Origin: Tupaia tana
Taxonomy: Eukaryota > Chordata > Mammalia > Scandentia > Tupaiidae
Reading direction: 5' to 3'
DNA length: 64,000 bases
Assembly: GCA_026018925.1 (NCBI GenBank)
Contig: JAKSZU010000002.1
Coordinates: 50,271,337 to 50,335,336, forward strand
Below are positions 22,058 to 34,065 of the stretch, piece by piece. Made by a program: the position numbers and the translations under genes. How positions within the stretch are numbered: position 1 is the first letter of the stretch; every line of letters starts with the position of its first letter. The notes below the pieces were generated by a model. The model saw only the letters and a list, made by a program, of their open reading frames with translations. It was not told the origin of the DNA and made no database searches.

Positions 22058-22091
<34 letters not shown>

Positions 22092-22160
22092 GTCTCTCAC
22101 TGGTAAAATTAAATAATAGTAATAATAATAATAATAAATCAAATTAAATAATTAATTCTT
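21976..22160 (+). mobile_element. tRNA-derived SINE, short form (first of four)
   Basis: GGGGCCTTCAGGTAGTGTGG head, CT-rich tract, (AAT)n tail. AAGATAGTTA precedes it and recurs after the block. Confidence 0.85.
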
Positions 22161-22176
22161 TAAAAATACATTTTAA

Positions 22177-22420
22177 GGGACCAGCAGATAGTTAATGGTT
22201 ATGTTGCTAGACTCCCACGTAGTTGACCACAATTCTAGTCCCAGACCGGGTAGCTTAAAACTTGTGCCAGGCATGTGTGCACTCGTGCCCAAAGTCCCAA
22301 GAGGAGAATGGAGTTTGAAAAGGGATTGCAGTGTGGCCATCCCCTCTGGGGGATGATTTCTCACTTTATATCTCTCTGGCGAGCGCACACACCCTATAGC
22401 AAAAACTTCTCTCTAAAAAT
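22177..22420 (+). mobile_element. tRNA-derived SINE, long form (second of four)
   Basis: GGGACCAGCAGATAGTTAATGG head, complete body, ends CCCTATAGCAAAAACTTCTC. Confidence 0.85.
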
Positions 22421-22449
22421 AAAATAAAATTTATAAAAAAGAAGACAGT

Positions 22450-22628
22450 GGGGCCGGCAGGTGGCATGGTGGCTAAGGGTGCTGGACTTCCACATGACTG
22501 ACCATAGTTTGAGTCCTGGACCTGGTGGCTTGCTTTCCCTGTCCCTCTCACTCTGTCCCTCTCTGATCAAATTTAAATAAATAAATGAATAAATAAATAA
22601 AGTTAAATAAAATTTAAAAATTTAAAAA
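22450..22628 (+). mobile_element. tRNA-derived SINE, short form (third of four)
   Basis: GGGGCCGGCAGGTGGCATGG head, TCTCTGATCAAATTTAAAT junction and AAATAAATGAATAAATAA tail. Confidence 0.88.
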
Positions 22629-22636
22629 GATAGTTA

Positions 22637-22930
22637 GGGACCAGCAGTTAGCATAATGGCTATGTCGCTGGACTCCCACGTAGTCAATCACAGTTCGAGT
22701 CCCGGACTCAGTGGCTTAAAATCACGCCGGGCGCATGTGCGTGCGTGCCCAAGATCCCGAGAGGAGAATGGAGGCGAAGGGATTGCAGTGTGACCATCCG
22801 CCCCGGGGGGTGATTTCTCGCTTTCTATCTCTCTGTCTCTGTCTGTCTGGTGAGTGCACATGCCCTATAGCAAAAACCTATCCAAAAAAATAAAAATAAA
22901 AATAAATAAATTAATTAATTAATAAATAAA
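22637..22930 (+). mobile_element. tRNA-derived SINE, long-young form (fourth of four)
   Basis: Complete CpG-rich copy bounded by AAAGATAGTTA on the left and AAAAGATAGTTA on the right. Confidence 0.92.
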
Positions 22931-23547
22931 TAAAAAGATAGTTAAAAATACCAGCTACAGCTATGTGACTATTTACAGAAATGAGGACTGTAATTATTGT
23001 GACTATTCCTCATTATGTTATTAATATGTGTGTATGTATACAATTATCTTTATCTTCTTTCCTTTATTATCATCTAAGATAAATTACTTTTATCTAATAG
23101 TTAAGTATTGTTAATTTTATATCTTAGGATTTAAATAGTGGGTTATCAACAGGAAGAATAAACATCTCTCAAGGACTACCTCGTAGGGGCTAGTGCATTT
23201 TTAGTTATAGGAAGACAGTTGCATCATATTGGATAGAATTAGACTTTGTTATTGTCTTTATTTGGAGATGTGTATGGTACCAAGCTAGCGAGGAGTGGAC
23301 TTGTGATGGTCCATTTATTTGGTTGACCATCTTGAGTGTACCTGTGAGAGTGTTTCTGGATGAGAGTAACATTGAACTGGTAGACCTAAAGCGGAAAGCC
23401 CTTCCTATTGTGGGTGGGCTTCATCCAATCCATTGAAGATCTACATAGAACAAAAAAGGCTAAGTAAGAAAGAATTTCTGTCTGACTGTTTGAGCTGGGA
23501 CATTGATTATTTTCAGCCTTTGGACTCCAGTTGAAGAACTATTTATT

Positions 23548-23728
23548 GGGCCAGCAGGTGGCATGGTGGTTAAGACACTGGACACTCCCATATGGCTGAC
23601 CACAGTTCGAGTCCCAGACCTGGTGGCTTGCTTTCCCACTTTCCTTCTCTCTGTGTGTCTGTCTTTCTCTAGTCAAATGAAAATAAATGAGTGAATAAAT
23701 AAAATTAAATAAATGATTTTTAAAAGAA
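23548..23728 (+). mobile_element. tRNA-derived SINE, short form
   Basis: Inserted in the LTR after GAAGAACTATTTATTG. The same target sequence recurs at 24000 after the next SINE. Confidence 0.88.
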
Positions 23729-23738
23729 AAGAACTACT

Positions 23739-23996
23739 GGGACCAGCAGTTAGCGTAATAGCTATGTCACTGGACTCCCACATAGTCGATCACGGTTCAT
23801 GTCCCGGACCTGGTGGCTTAAACTCACGCCAGGCGCATGTGCGTGCGTCCCTAGGATCCCGAGAGGAGAACAGAGGAGAAGAGATTGCGGCGTGGCCATC
23901 CCCCCTGGGGGGTGATTTCTCACTTTCTGTCTCTCTGTCTGTCTCTGTCTGTCTGGCGAGCGCACGCGCCCTATAGCAAAAACCTCTCCAAAAAGA
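23739..23996 (+). mobile_element. tRNA-derived SINE, long-young form
   Basis: Complete copy immediately after the short form. AAAAGAACTACTGG before and AAAGAACTATTTATTG after share the target sequence. Confidence 0.9.
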
Positions 23997-24134
23997 AAAG
24001 AACTATTTATTGACTATTTGGGGGTCTTGAGCCTGCTGGCTTTCAAACTGAAACTTAGATCATTGCCTTTCCTAGTTCTCAGGCTTTGGGACTGAGGCTG
24101 GAACTATACATTGGCTCTCCTGGGTCTCTAGCTT

Positions 24135-24427
24135 TTCTTTTCTTTCTTTCTTTCTATTTTTTTTTTTTTTTTTTTGAGAGGTTTTTGCTATAGGGTATGT
24201 GCACTCAGCGCTCACCAGAAAGACAGAGAGAGAGAGAGTGCAAGAAATCACCTCCCAGGATGAATGGCCACACCACAATCCCTTCTCCTCCATTCTCTCA
24301 GGATCCTCAGGATCTTGGGCATGCACGCACTCGCACCTGGCATGAGTTTAAGCCACCGGTCCAGGACTCGAACAGTAGTCGACTACATGGGAGTCCAGCG
24401 ACATAGCCATTATGCCAACTGCTGATC
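24135..24427 (-). mobile_element. tRNA-derived SINE, long-young form
   Basis: Antisense copy in the LTR with TSD TCTCTAGCTTTT on both sides (24121 and 24432). Confidence 0.92.
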
Positions 24428-24679
24428 CCTGAGTCTCTAGCTTTTCAACTGCAGATCTTGGGATTTCTTAGTATCCACAGTCATGTGAGCCAATTCTTTA
24501 AGATAAATCTGATGTCTAGCAATAGATAGATAAACAGACAGATGAAGATATATATCACCTATTGGTTCTGTTTTCTGGAGAACCCTGACTTATATAAAGA
24601 GAAAAGCAATTCCATGATTTTTAAAACTTCATTGTTAATTGTTCAATGCTCATTAGTAACTTAATATAGATTTTACTTA

Positions 24680-24946
24680 TCTTTTTTTTTTTTTTTGGAG
24701 AGATTTTTGCTATAGGGCGCGTGCACTCGCCAGACAGAGAGAGACATAGAGACAGAAAGCGAGAAATCACCCCCCAGGGGGGATGGTCACGCCGCAATCC
24801 CTTCTCCTCCATTCTCTTCTTGGGATCTTGGGCACGCATGCACACGCGTCCGGCGTGAGTTTTAAGCCACCGGGTCCAGGACGCGAACCGCGGTCGACTA
24901 CGTGGGAGTCCAGTGACATAGCCATTACGCTAACTGCTGGTTCCCG
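24680..24946 (-). mobile_element. tRNA-derived SINE, long-young form
   Basis: Antisense, CpG-rich, complete. TSD GATTTTACTTATCTTTTT on both sides. Confidence 0.94.
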
Positions 24947-25049
24947 ATTTTACTTATCTTTTTACAGTTATTTTTTTTAATCTATTTAATTTCCTGGGCC
25001 ATATACTCTTAGATAAATAAATAAATAAGATGCTGGGTTTTTTTCTTTT

Positions 25050-25490
25050 ATATTTACCTTTATAATTATTTAATTTTTATTTATCATTATTATTTTTTTT
25101 AGAGGTTTTTGCTATAGGGCACGTGCGCTCGCCAGACAGAGAGAGACATAGAGACAGAAAGCGAGAAATCACCCCCCAGGGGGGATGGTCACACTGCAAT
25201 CCCTTCTCCTCCATTCTCCTCTCGGGATCTTGGGCATGCACGCACACGTGCCCGGTGTGAGTTTTAAGCCACCGGGTCCAGGACGCAAACCACGGTCAAC
25301 TACGTGGGAGTCCAGCGACATAGCCATTACGCTAACTGCTGGTTCCCTGTTATTATTTTTTTAATTGCTATAGGAGATCTGCACTCACCAGGGAGAGAGA
25401 AAGTGAGAAAGCAAGCCGCCAGGTCTGGGACTCAAACCAGGGCCAGCCTGTGGGAGTCTAACACCTTAACAACCATGCCACCTGGGGCAT
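25050..25490 (-). mobile_element. tRNA-derived SINE, short form, split by a long copy
   Basis: The AT-rich tail complement (25050-25094) and the rest (25348-25490, ATTGCTATAGGAGATCTGCAC to CACCTGGGGC) are one antisense copy interrupted at 25095-25347. Confidence 0.85.
25095..25347 (-). mobile_element. tRNA-derived SINE, long-young form, nested
   Basis: Complete antisense copy inserted into the tail of the short form. TTATTATTTTTTT on both sides. Confidence 0.92.
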
Positions 25491-26596
25491 GCTTTAAAAA
25501 AAAATACACGTGATTTTTAATATTTGATATTTTTAATATCTTTGTAAATAAATCATGTTAACAAAGCAGTGTGAAGCAAATATTACAGATAAAGTGCATA
25601 AATGTCCACGTTTCGGAGAAGTAAATGGTCCTGAATTTATCTATGGCAACATTTGGAGCAAGTGCTACTTGTCATCCTTCCACTATGTTTACTCAGGCCA
25701 ATGCTAAAATGTTTGCTGCTTTTATAAGCTAACTTATTTTTCTCCCAATTCTAATTCTGCCCCATTGCTCTATTCAAGTAAAGTCCTGTAATCTTCCCTG
25801 TTCTGACTGATACTTTAATTATCCAGTTCTTTCCAGCTGTGTCCACCCCAGCTTTTCATAAAGAACGGAGAGCTGTGCTTTCTGTATTTGAATGATAACT
25901 GTTGGCAGGGTCATTTTTTTTTCTTAAAAAAAAAAAAAAATTTCCCAAGGAAGTCTGTTTTGCTGCTCCGAGTACTGTGAGAGAGATGGCTGCCCATCAG
26001 GTCCTGTGGCTTTAAGAAACAGAAACCAACTCTCAAGCACAAAGTGGGAAATAAAAGGATGAAACCAAAGCCACGTCTCAGGATGGAACCAGAACTGTGC
26101 GCTGTATCCTGTCTCTGTTCCATGCTGTGTCACTCTAATGTCCTCGTCTTTATGGTAGAAAGTAGGACTGTGTAACTCCATTTTTTGGTATGTCCAGTAT
26201 TCAAGATTTCAAAGCATATGAAGACCAGATCTCTATTCCCAATTCCCAATTTTCCAGAGTCTGTTCAGCCCAGATTATAGCCAGGATGAAAGGTAGGGGG
26301 CATCATGTGTAACCATGACTGCTCAGAAGCCAACCCGTGACCCATGTGGATAAGGAGAAAGGAGGAAGTTTGCAGAAACAGGAGCTAAGTAGCAAATTTA
26401 ATAAATGCCCCCTGCAAGGCCCTCTCTTTCCTCATAGTGGAAAAATGATCTTAAACATGGCCTTCTGAAGACCATGCTTGGAAAAAGGTGGATAGCAAGA
26501 AGGTAAGTTTAGTAAAGAAAGGAATTTTGAAGCAATGGGAACTTTGCAGGCCCCTTTGCAATTCATACCATAGGTACTGTTTTTTAAAATATAGCT
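25491..26596. other. unique intergenic sequence, nothing recognised
   Basis: About 1.1 kb without SINEs. Open frames at 25911-26181 on the minus strand show no recognisable similarity. Confidence 0.6.
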
Positions 26597-26852
26597 CTGG
26601 GACAGCAGGAGGCGTGGAGGTTAAGACGACTTGATTCTACATGACTGACTGCAGTTTGATTCCCAGACCTGGTAGCTTGAAAAACCTTACCAGGCATGCG
26701 TGTGTGCCTGAAATCCCAAGAGAAAAATGGAAGAGAAGGGATGGTGGCATGGCCACCCCCACCCCCACCATCCCCAGAGAATGATTTCTCACTTTCCCTC
26801 TCTCTGGCAAGTGCACACATCCTGTAGCACAAACTTAAATTGAAATAAAATA
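26597..26852 (+). mobile_element. tRNA-derived SINE, long-old form
   Basis: Complete copy with TSD AAAATATAGCTC on both sides. Confidence 0.92.
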
Positions 26853-27320
26853 TAGCTCATTGTTTGGGTCATTCTTACACAAAGAGATTCAACCAACTGT
26901 GGCAATCTTATTTGTAGATTATGATCCATCTTGAAATGGCAAAGTATATTGATTATCCAGATCAGCTTTGAAGAGATTCAACTTAATTCTCATAATGCCC
27001 AAAATGACCGTAGTATGTAGGTGACGACTCGGTTGTTTATGTGAAAAGCAGCAGGTTTTAGCCTGAGGTCATTAAACATCTAGGGACCCACAAGGACAGA
27101 ACTAAGGGCCTCAAAGCAGTTCTCAATGTTTCAGCAAAGCTAAAGGAAAGTGTCAATTTACCTGGCACAAAGCTGTCATAGACCACCTGTGGCATGATAT
27201 TTCTCTGTTTTAGAATGAAGTTATATGAACTGAAGCAGCAAGTCTGATTCCACGCTGATCAAAAGCTTTGCTTTGCAGTACGCACACATACACACATACG
27301 TTCTTGGCTAAGGAAATTCT
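26853..27320. other. unique intergenic sequence, nothing recognised
   Basis: No gene or repeat family recognised. Confidence 0.6.
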
Positions 27321-27478
27321 GGGGCCAAATGGTGGCACAGCAGTAACACAACTGGACCACGTGAGGTGCCCAGTGCGAGTCCTGGAGTCTCTCTGGTCAT
27401 ACCAGGTACATGCAGGCCCACAATTCAGGCTGGGTGATGCTGGGGTTGGAGCATGATGTGAGATTTAAAAAAATAAAA
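27321..27478 (+). mobile_element. tRNA-derived SINE, D-type, partial body
   Basis: GGGGCCAAATGGTGGCACAGC head, GGGTGATGCTGGGGTTGGAG body. The pyrimidine tract is missing. Confidence 0.75.
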
Positions 27479-27537
27479 AGTTCTGCACAAATGCTATCCT
27501 ACAAGAAATATAATTTTAGTAATAATAATTTCAAAAT

Positions 27538-27770
27538 CAGACCAGACAGTGCCACAGTAACAATACAACTGGCCCACATGGGAAGGTCCGTGATTCACAT
27601 CCTGAAACCTCCCAGAACATGCCACACACGTGTGTGTACCTATGATCTAAGCAGGCCGAGGTTGGGGGTGGGTCACAGCATGAAGACCACGTTAGGGGTA
27701 CCTCTCTAACTCTCTATTTCTCTTAACAGTGGTGTGTGTCTCTTTCATGGAAGAAATAAATAAAAAGAAA
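27538..27770 (+). mobile_element. tRNA-derived SINE, D-type
   Basis: AGACAGTGCCACAGTAACAAT head, GTGTGTACCTATGATCTAAG body, TCATGGAAGAAATAAATAAA tail. Confidence 0.8.
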
Positions 27771-27789
27771 TCTGTGTGTGTGTGTCTGT

Positions 27790-28062
27790 AAGCCCCATGG
27801 TGCAGCAGTTACGTGCATAGAAAACCAGATCCCCACGTGGCCAACTACAGTTTGAATTCCAGTCCCAGTGACTTAAAAAAACATGACAGGCACATATGCA
27901 TATGCCCGAGGTACTGACAAGATGGAGAAACGGAAGAAAAGGGATTGCGGTGTGACCAGACCCCACTGAGAGGTTCTTGCTCTCTCTTTCTCTCTGTCGA
28001 GTGCACATGCCCACCAGGGCACACGCTCGCTCACGCTCTCGCTCTCTCTCTATATATATATA
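27790..28062 (+). mobile_element. tRNA-derived SINE, long-old form
   Basis: AGCCCCATGGTGCAGCAGTTA head with a D-like start, then long-type body (GGGATTGCGGTGTGACCAG). Possibly a head-swapped mosaic. Confidence 0.7.
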
Positions 28063-28470
28063 GCCATCATTATTCAGTTTATATTCTAAATTTAATGCTC
28101 AAGGTTACTAAAGACACCTTTCCTGAAGATCTTTATAGATGAGATAATTAGCCTTCTCTCTAAAGTAATGACCTCTGGAAGATCCTTCTACTTTTCTTTA
28201 AAAATATATTAAAATACCATCTGCCCCATTATTAGAAGCTGTACTGATCAGGGTAATATACACTTGGTCTTAACGACAGAGACCTGTGGATAAGTCGTTG
28301 CCAGAAATGCTCTGCTTGTAGAGCAGGAATTCTGGGTAACCTTGTGAGCAGCAAGACTTAAAGAGGTCAGGATTTCCCACCATCCCCTTCCTCCATGATG
28401 GTTATAGCACCTGGTTATTTCTATGCTTCATCCCATGATTAGGCTCACAGGACCCAGATGTAAAGAACAA
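28063..28470. other. unique intergenic sequence, nothing recognised
   Basis: No gene or repeat family recognised. Confidence 0.55.
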
Positions 28471-28472
28471 AA

Positions 28473-28730
28473 TGGAAGGCCAGCAAGTGACATGGTGGTT
28501 GAGGTGCTGGATCTCACATGGCCAACTCTGCAGTTTGAGTCCTGAACCCGGGGGCCTGAAAAACACACTGACTCTGTGTGCACATGTACCAAAAATCCAG
28601 AGAGGAGAATGGGGGAGAAGAAATTGCAGTGTGGCTATCCTTCCTGGGAGGTGATTTCTCACTTTCCCTGTCTTTCTCCAGCAAGTACATGCACCCCATA
28701 GCAAAAATAAATCTAAAACAAGAAAAAGGG
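28473..28730 (+). mobile_element. tRNA-derived SINE, long-old form
   Basis: Complete; GAACAAAATGGA / GAACAAGATAGA flank it as decayed TSD. Confidence 0.87.
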
Positions 28731-29457
<727 letters not shown>

Positions 29458-29459
29458 TA

Positions 29460-29684
29460 AGTTTATTTACTTCTTCCATGAGTCAGAGAGACAGAGACAG
29501 AGACAGAGACAGACAGAGAGAAACAGCACCTCCAACAGGATCTTGATGCCATGTTCCCCAGGTCACCGGCACAGCCATGCTCAGTATATTTGGAAGTTTC
29601 TGGATGCAAACCCAGGATCTCCCCTGCGTGGGTCAGCCTTGTAGAGTGTGACGTTTCACCACTACACCACCAACCAGCCCCCTG
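29460..29684 (-). mobile_element. tRNA-derived SINE, D-type
   Basis: Antisense: TACTTCTTCCATGAGTCAG, (GACA)n, GGATCTTGATGCCATG, head complement CACCAACCAGCCCC. Confidence 0.85.
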
Positions 29685-29789
29685 CAAGTCACTTTTAAAT
29701 ATACACTCTTACTTTGGTCTTAGAAATGATATATCTAAATTTGAAAAAATGTTAATAGGATTAGAAGCAGTAATGAAGACTCAAATTCT

Positions 29790-30058
29790 TTTCTTCTTTT
29801 TTTTTTTTATTTGCTGTAACTTGTGTATGCCTGCCAAAGACAGAGAGAGAGAAAGTGAGACAAAGACAGAAAGTGAGAAATCACCCCACCCCACCCCACC
29901 CCCAGGGCCACACTGCACTCCCTTCTCCTCTATTCTCCCTTGGAATTTTTGGGTGTGCACACACATGAGCCTGGCATGTTTTTTAAGCCACAGAGTTTGG
30001 GACTTGATCCGTGCAGTCACTAACATGGGTTTCAACCACCACATCACCTGGTTGGCCT
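29790..30058 (-). mobile_element. tRNA-derived SINE, long-old form
   Basis: Antisense copy with TSD GAAGACTCAAATTCT / GAAGACCCAAATTCT. Confidence 0.9.
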
Positions 30059-31099
30059 GAAGACCCAAATTCTAGTAGGTGTCAAAAGACAAAATTACAA
30101 AAAATTTAAACATCTTAATTCATTTTATTTGTGACTCTAGAATTGTGCAATGCTTCATCCCATAAAATAGAATGAGTGTTTATTGAGCTGAGCAATGGAG
30201 GTAGGATTTATAGAGAAGGGCTGAGAAAAGCAGAAACAGAAAACAGAAAGTAGATGGCTGTTTCAAAGTTACTTTCTTTGTAAAGTTTAAAGTGGAGGAC
30301 ACTTCCTTATCATGCCTGGACAGGCCTGTTTGGAGATTGGACTATTATCTCTGTCTTCTTATTTCTCAGGAGGTCAGGTAAACAACTTTGTTTTGGCTTA
30401 GAGGAATGTTAACTTGAGTGACTCCATTTTGGTTTGGTCTTTTTGGGCCTAGTGCAGGAGTTCAGTGCAGAACGGCCTCCTCTAAAATTTAACATAAGCA
30501 ATAGTTTTAAAGCATTATTTAAATTGAAAGCTATGTATTTACTCAAAATTGATTCATATGTGAGAGGAAAATCACATCCCACATGTGCTTTTTTGTGAGG
30601 CTATGAAAAGAAGGGAGGAGGAGTAGGTAAGACATGCATTAACAAGAATAAGGTCTTCTCCTCACCATTAAATGCTTGTACAAGATGTTATTTGTAAAGA
30701 AAATGTACTGAAAATTTTCCTATTCTTCCATGAAGCATCTGTGAGTCTTTCTTCTTTAGATAAAATGAGCTTTTTTGGTGGGCACATGACAAGGAAGAGG
30801 TTCAATGTAACAAGCAATCATGTTATTTTAAAAAGCTTCATCTCAAATTCAGTTTACATATGATAGTTTTTTAAGGAGGGTGGGTGGCAACATGTGAGCA
30901 ATTTAAAAGTGTAACATTTCATTTATAGTTTCAGAGTAGCTTTCAATTCCCTTACTCTGTGCTTCTAATTAAATCTTAATTGTACCATTCATTATGAAAT
31001 GAAAGAAACAGTACTATTCTAAATTTTCCCTCAGAGGAAATCAATATGGCCCTCATAAAATGGCTAATCCATAAAAAAGGAATAAAACGATTCCTTTTT
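30059..31099. other. unique intergenic sequence, nothing recognised
   Basis: About 1 kb of AT-rich DNA without SINEs. No exon or RNA gene seen. Confidence 0.6.
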
Positions 31100-31325
31100 G
31101 GAGACCCAGCCACAGTGGCATAAGTGGTAGCTGTCACTGTGATACTGGGACCACATGGGAGGCCCAAGCTCGGGTTCCAGGTTGACTTGACCATGCTGTG
31201 TGTACTTGTGATCCCTCTGTCTGTAGGGCTGGGAGAAAGATCATGGTGTGGTGAGAGTTTGTCTAGAGTAACCGCCTCCCTCAACCCCCAGTAAATAAAT
31301 AAACTTTTTAAAGAAAAAAAAAACT
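31100..31325 (+). mobile_element. tRNA-derived SINE, D-type
   Basis: GAGACCCAGCCACAGTGGC head, GTACTTGTGATCCCTCTGTC body, CCCAGTAAATAAATAAAC tail. Confidence 0.78.
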
Positions 31326-31356
31326 ATGGGAAGGTGAGTCTTAACATTGGTTTCCT

Positions 31357-31537
31357 GGGACTGGCAGGTGGCGTGGTGGTTAAGGGTGCTGGACTCCCAC
31401 GTGGTTGACTGTGGTTCAGGTCCCAGACCTGGCAGCTTGCTTTCTCACTTTCTCTCTCTCTCTCTCTGTCCCTCTCTCATCAAATTAAAAATAAATAAAT
31501 AAAGTTAAATAAAATAATTATTTTTTAAAAAAAGAAA
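31357..31537 (+). mobile_element. tRNA-derived SINE, short form
   Basis: Complete; TSD ATTGGTTTCCT on both sides. Confidence 0.92.
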
Positions 31538-31655
31538 AATTGGTTTCCTTGTCATTGTTTTGAGTGTTACTGATGTGACAGTAAACATCTTTAAACATAT
31601 TCTCCTTGAGTACATATGGAAAACTTTCTTTAAGTCTAAAAGTTATTAAAATTTG

Positions 31656-31893
31656 GGCTAGCCCTACAGCCTGGTGATTAAGGGAGCCAGATCCCAGATG
31701 GGTGACTTGTGGTTTGAGTCCTAGCCCTGGTGGCTTAAAAAACACACTGCGTGTCTTCCAAATCTTGACAGGACAGAGAAATGAAGAGACTGCAGCGTGA
31801 CCACATCCCACCAGGGAGTGCTTTCTTCCTCGCTCTCAGTCCATCTGTTTTTCTGTAACTTGCACAAGCACATGTGCTCTCCGGCAATTAAAA
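31656..31893 (+). mobile_element. tRNA-derived SINE, long-old form
   Basis: GGGCTAGCCCTACAGCCTGG head and long-old body ending CTCTCCGGCAATTAAAAC. The tail merges into (CA)n. Confidence 0.8.
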
Positions 31894-31902
31894 CACACAC
31901 AA

Positions 31903-31942
<40 letters not shown>
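31894..31942. repeat. (CA)n microsatellite
   Basis: About 20 CA units between two SINEs, formed in the tail of the left one. Confidence 0.9.
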
Positions 31943-31946
<4 letters not shown>

Positions 31947-31947
<1 letters not shown>

Positions 31948-32200
31948 GCCACAGGTGGTGTAGTGGTTAAGGTGCTGGGCTCCTACGTGGCTGACTGCAG
32001 TTCGAGTCCTGGATCCAGACAACTTTAAACTCACACCAGGCATGTGTGCATGCATGCCCAAAATCCCGAGGGGAAAATGGAAGAAAGGGGATTGTGACAT
32101 GGCCATCCCCGGAGGGTGATTTCTCTCTCTTTTATGCGAGCACATGGGCCCTCTAGCAAAAATCTCTCAAAACAACAACAATAACAACAACAACAAAAAA
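31947..32200 (+). mobile_element. tRNA-derived SINE, long form with (AAC)n tail
   Basis: CAGCCACAGGTGGTGTAGTGG head, complete body, CTCTAGCAAAAATCTCTC, then AAC repeats (32168-32198). Confidence 0.85.
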
Positions 32201-32399
32201 ACACGCACACACAAACACAATTAAGGTTCTGGCCCATGCTCCTCCTTGCTTCTTCAGCCTCCTGATAGGCTCAGTGCTTCCCCGTGCGGCACACATTCCT
32301 CCTATCCCTGGACATCCGTAAATATAAAACCTTCTTCCTTCGTGACAGTCACTTCCACATCTCTGTGTTTTACTATAAAATAAATCCTGGATACATTTT

Positions 32400-32587
32400 A
32401 TTTATTTTTTAAAGAATTATTTTATTTATTTGTATTTATCATTATTATTGTTTTAAAAATTTGCTGTAGGGCATATGCACTTACGAGGGGGGGGGGGTAA
32501 GAAAGCAAGCTGCCAGGTCCATGACTTGAACCATCTATCTGCCATGTGGGAGTCCAGCACCTTAACCACCACACCACCTGCCAGCCC
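32400..32587 (-). mobile_element. tRNA-derived SINE, short form (intermediate 3' end)
   Basis: Antisense; TTTGCTGTAGGGCATATGCAC keeps the long-type 3' end between the pyrimidine tract and the AT tail. A G12 run lies inside. Confidence 0.85.
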
Positions 32588-33079
32588 TCTGTATATATTT
32601 TAAAACATTCTTGTACATTTTAGGACAGTTTGTTTGTTTATTTGTTTGTTTTACCAACAACATTTTCTTAATAGTTATTGCTCTATTCAGTTTTTTGGTT
32701 TCTTGTTGAATGAAGAATGAGTATTGACCTAATAGAAAATTTGACTATAAACCTAGTCTGTCAACCTGTAATTTAAATTCAGGCACTGCCACTTGTCACT
32801 TACCTCTAATTTACCTATTTAACCTTATGAAGTCATGGTTTATTGTGTGTTATAAACCTTACAATTATTATAAGGAATAAAAACAATATGTGTAAAACTC
32901 CTAAGTAGCTGTATCACTGGTCATTACAAAACTCTCATTTTCACAAAAGAAAAAAAAAATAGTAATTCTCCTTTAAGGAAAAGGATCCTTTCCTGACATT
33001 AGATTCTTAAAACCACAACCTATCACAAGCTGAATTCCCTTCTTTCCTCCTCAAAGCTGGGGAACTGGGTTTAGTAAAG
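32588..33079. other. unique sequence with a possible MIR
   Basis: 32758-32905 vaguely follows the antisense MIR order (TCAGGCACTGCCACTTGTC); low confidence. Nothing else recognised. Confidence 0.45.
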
Positions 33080-33420
33080 CACGTGGTTGGATGGTTAGAT
33101 AGAGCCGTGGGACCAGTTCTGGCTGCTGAGTTGTGAGCAGATCTCTTCTGGTTTGGAGCGCTTGATTGCAAATACAAGACATTTTATTGACCATGACAAC
33201 TAACAACATAGGAGAGGAAGCTTGCTCTGCGCCTATTAGCCTGGGCTCCAGAGTAAAGAAGAAAAGAGTGGAAGCCCCCAGACTCATATTCCCCACTACA
33301 GTACTAACAATGGGTAAACAGCATGAGCAATAAATACACCTCTGTCCTTGCGAGCCAGTAAGATTCCGGGCTGTGTATTATTAAAGCACAGCCTAACCTC
33401 TCCTAACTAGAACAGGGAGG
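33080..33420 (+). mobile_element. ancient LTR-like repeat fragment
   Basis: GGCTGCTGAGTTGTGAGCAG, CAGCATGAGCAATAAATAC and CACAGCCTAACCTCTCCTAA match in order the 3' part of a mammal-wide LTR-type repeat. The subfamily is not named. Confidence 0.5.
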
Positions 33421-33900
33421 TAATGGTTTCTTTGATCCTAGAAGGGACTTTCATAGAAGCATCTGGAAGGTACAGAATTGTGCTGCTCCCTTACGGACCC
33501 AGCTCCTTGGCAGGAGTAACATGATGGTCAAGTCCTTCCTCTTGAGTACCACACTGTCCACAAAATAGTATCTCTTCTTGGGAGGGAGTTCAATACTGCT
33601 ACTCAGCACTCCCCATTTGCCTGGTATTTGGTAAATAAAAAATCTTTTTATGAAATATCTTATGGACAGAGAGAGAACTATTAAGTAGAACAAGTAAAAT
33701 GAAATTCTAAACAGCTTGCTGTTTCCAAATTGTCAATTAGTTATCTATATAACATGTATTAAATAAACTTGCCCTCTTTTGTGTGTGTGTGTGTGTGTAA
33801 TGGCTTCTAATTCTAGCTTATTTTATGTTATATATATTGCCAGGAAGTAAGAAAATGTTTGTTTTATTAAAAAAAAAAAAAAAGTCAAATATAAATAGGA
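33421..33900. other. unique sequence with (GT)n
   Basis: Contains a GT repeat at 33780-33799 and an A14 run near 33870. No gene seen. Confidence 0.55.
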
Positions 33901-33904
33901 GCCG

Positions 33905-34065
33905 GGGCCAGCAGGTGGTGTGGTGGTTATGGTGCTGGGCTCCCACATGGCTAACTGCACACACACCCGATGTGTTTTTCAAGCCCCTAGATCTAGAACT
34001 TGAACTGTGCAGCTGGCCATGTGGAATCTAGCTGCTTTAACCACCATGCCACTTAGCCAGGTCTG
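33905..34065. mobile_element. fold-back composite of two SINE pieces
   Basis: 33905-33958 is a sense head (GGGGCCAGCAGGTGGTGTGG). From 33959 the sequence is an antisense long-old copy (CACACACACCCGATGTG to CACTTAGCC). The two heads point outward in an inverted arrangement. Confidence 0.75.

Larger units (their letters stand above)
21393..23300 (+). mobile_element. ERVL-like endogenous retrovirus remnant, 3' internal region
   Basis: An old, non-functional class III provirus remnant. The part around 21540-21960 is recognisably the dUTPase-containing end of an ERVL-type pol region, with the frame broken by a stop at about 21690 and further shifts. The sequence is split by a four-SINE block (21976-22935), resumes at 22936 and runs to the 3' LTR. 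No intact viral gene is present. Recognition is from memory of the family. Confidence 0.7.
23303..24597 (+). mobile_element. 3' LTR of the ERVL-like element, interrupted by three SINEs
   Basis: Begins TGATGGTCCATTTATTTGG, contains GGGCTTCATCCAATCCATTG, GAGCTGGGACATTGATTATT and GTGAGCCAATTCTTTAAG, and ends GGTTCTGTTTTCTGGAGAAC. This is an ancient mammalian LTR. Three later SINEs expand it to 1.3 kb. Confidence 0.7.

Noticed and set aside
31893-31948. CRISPR-like or satellite array
   Set aside because: Plain CA microsatellite in a eukaryotic genome; no spaced direct repeats.
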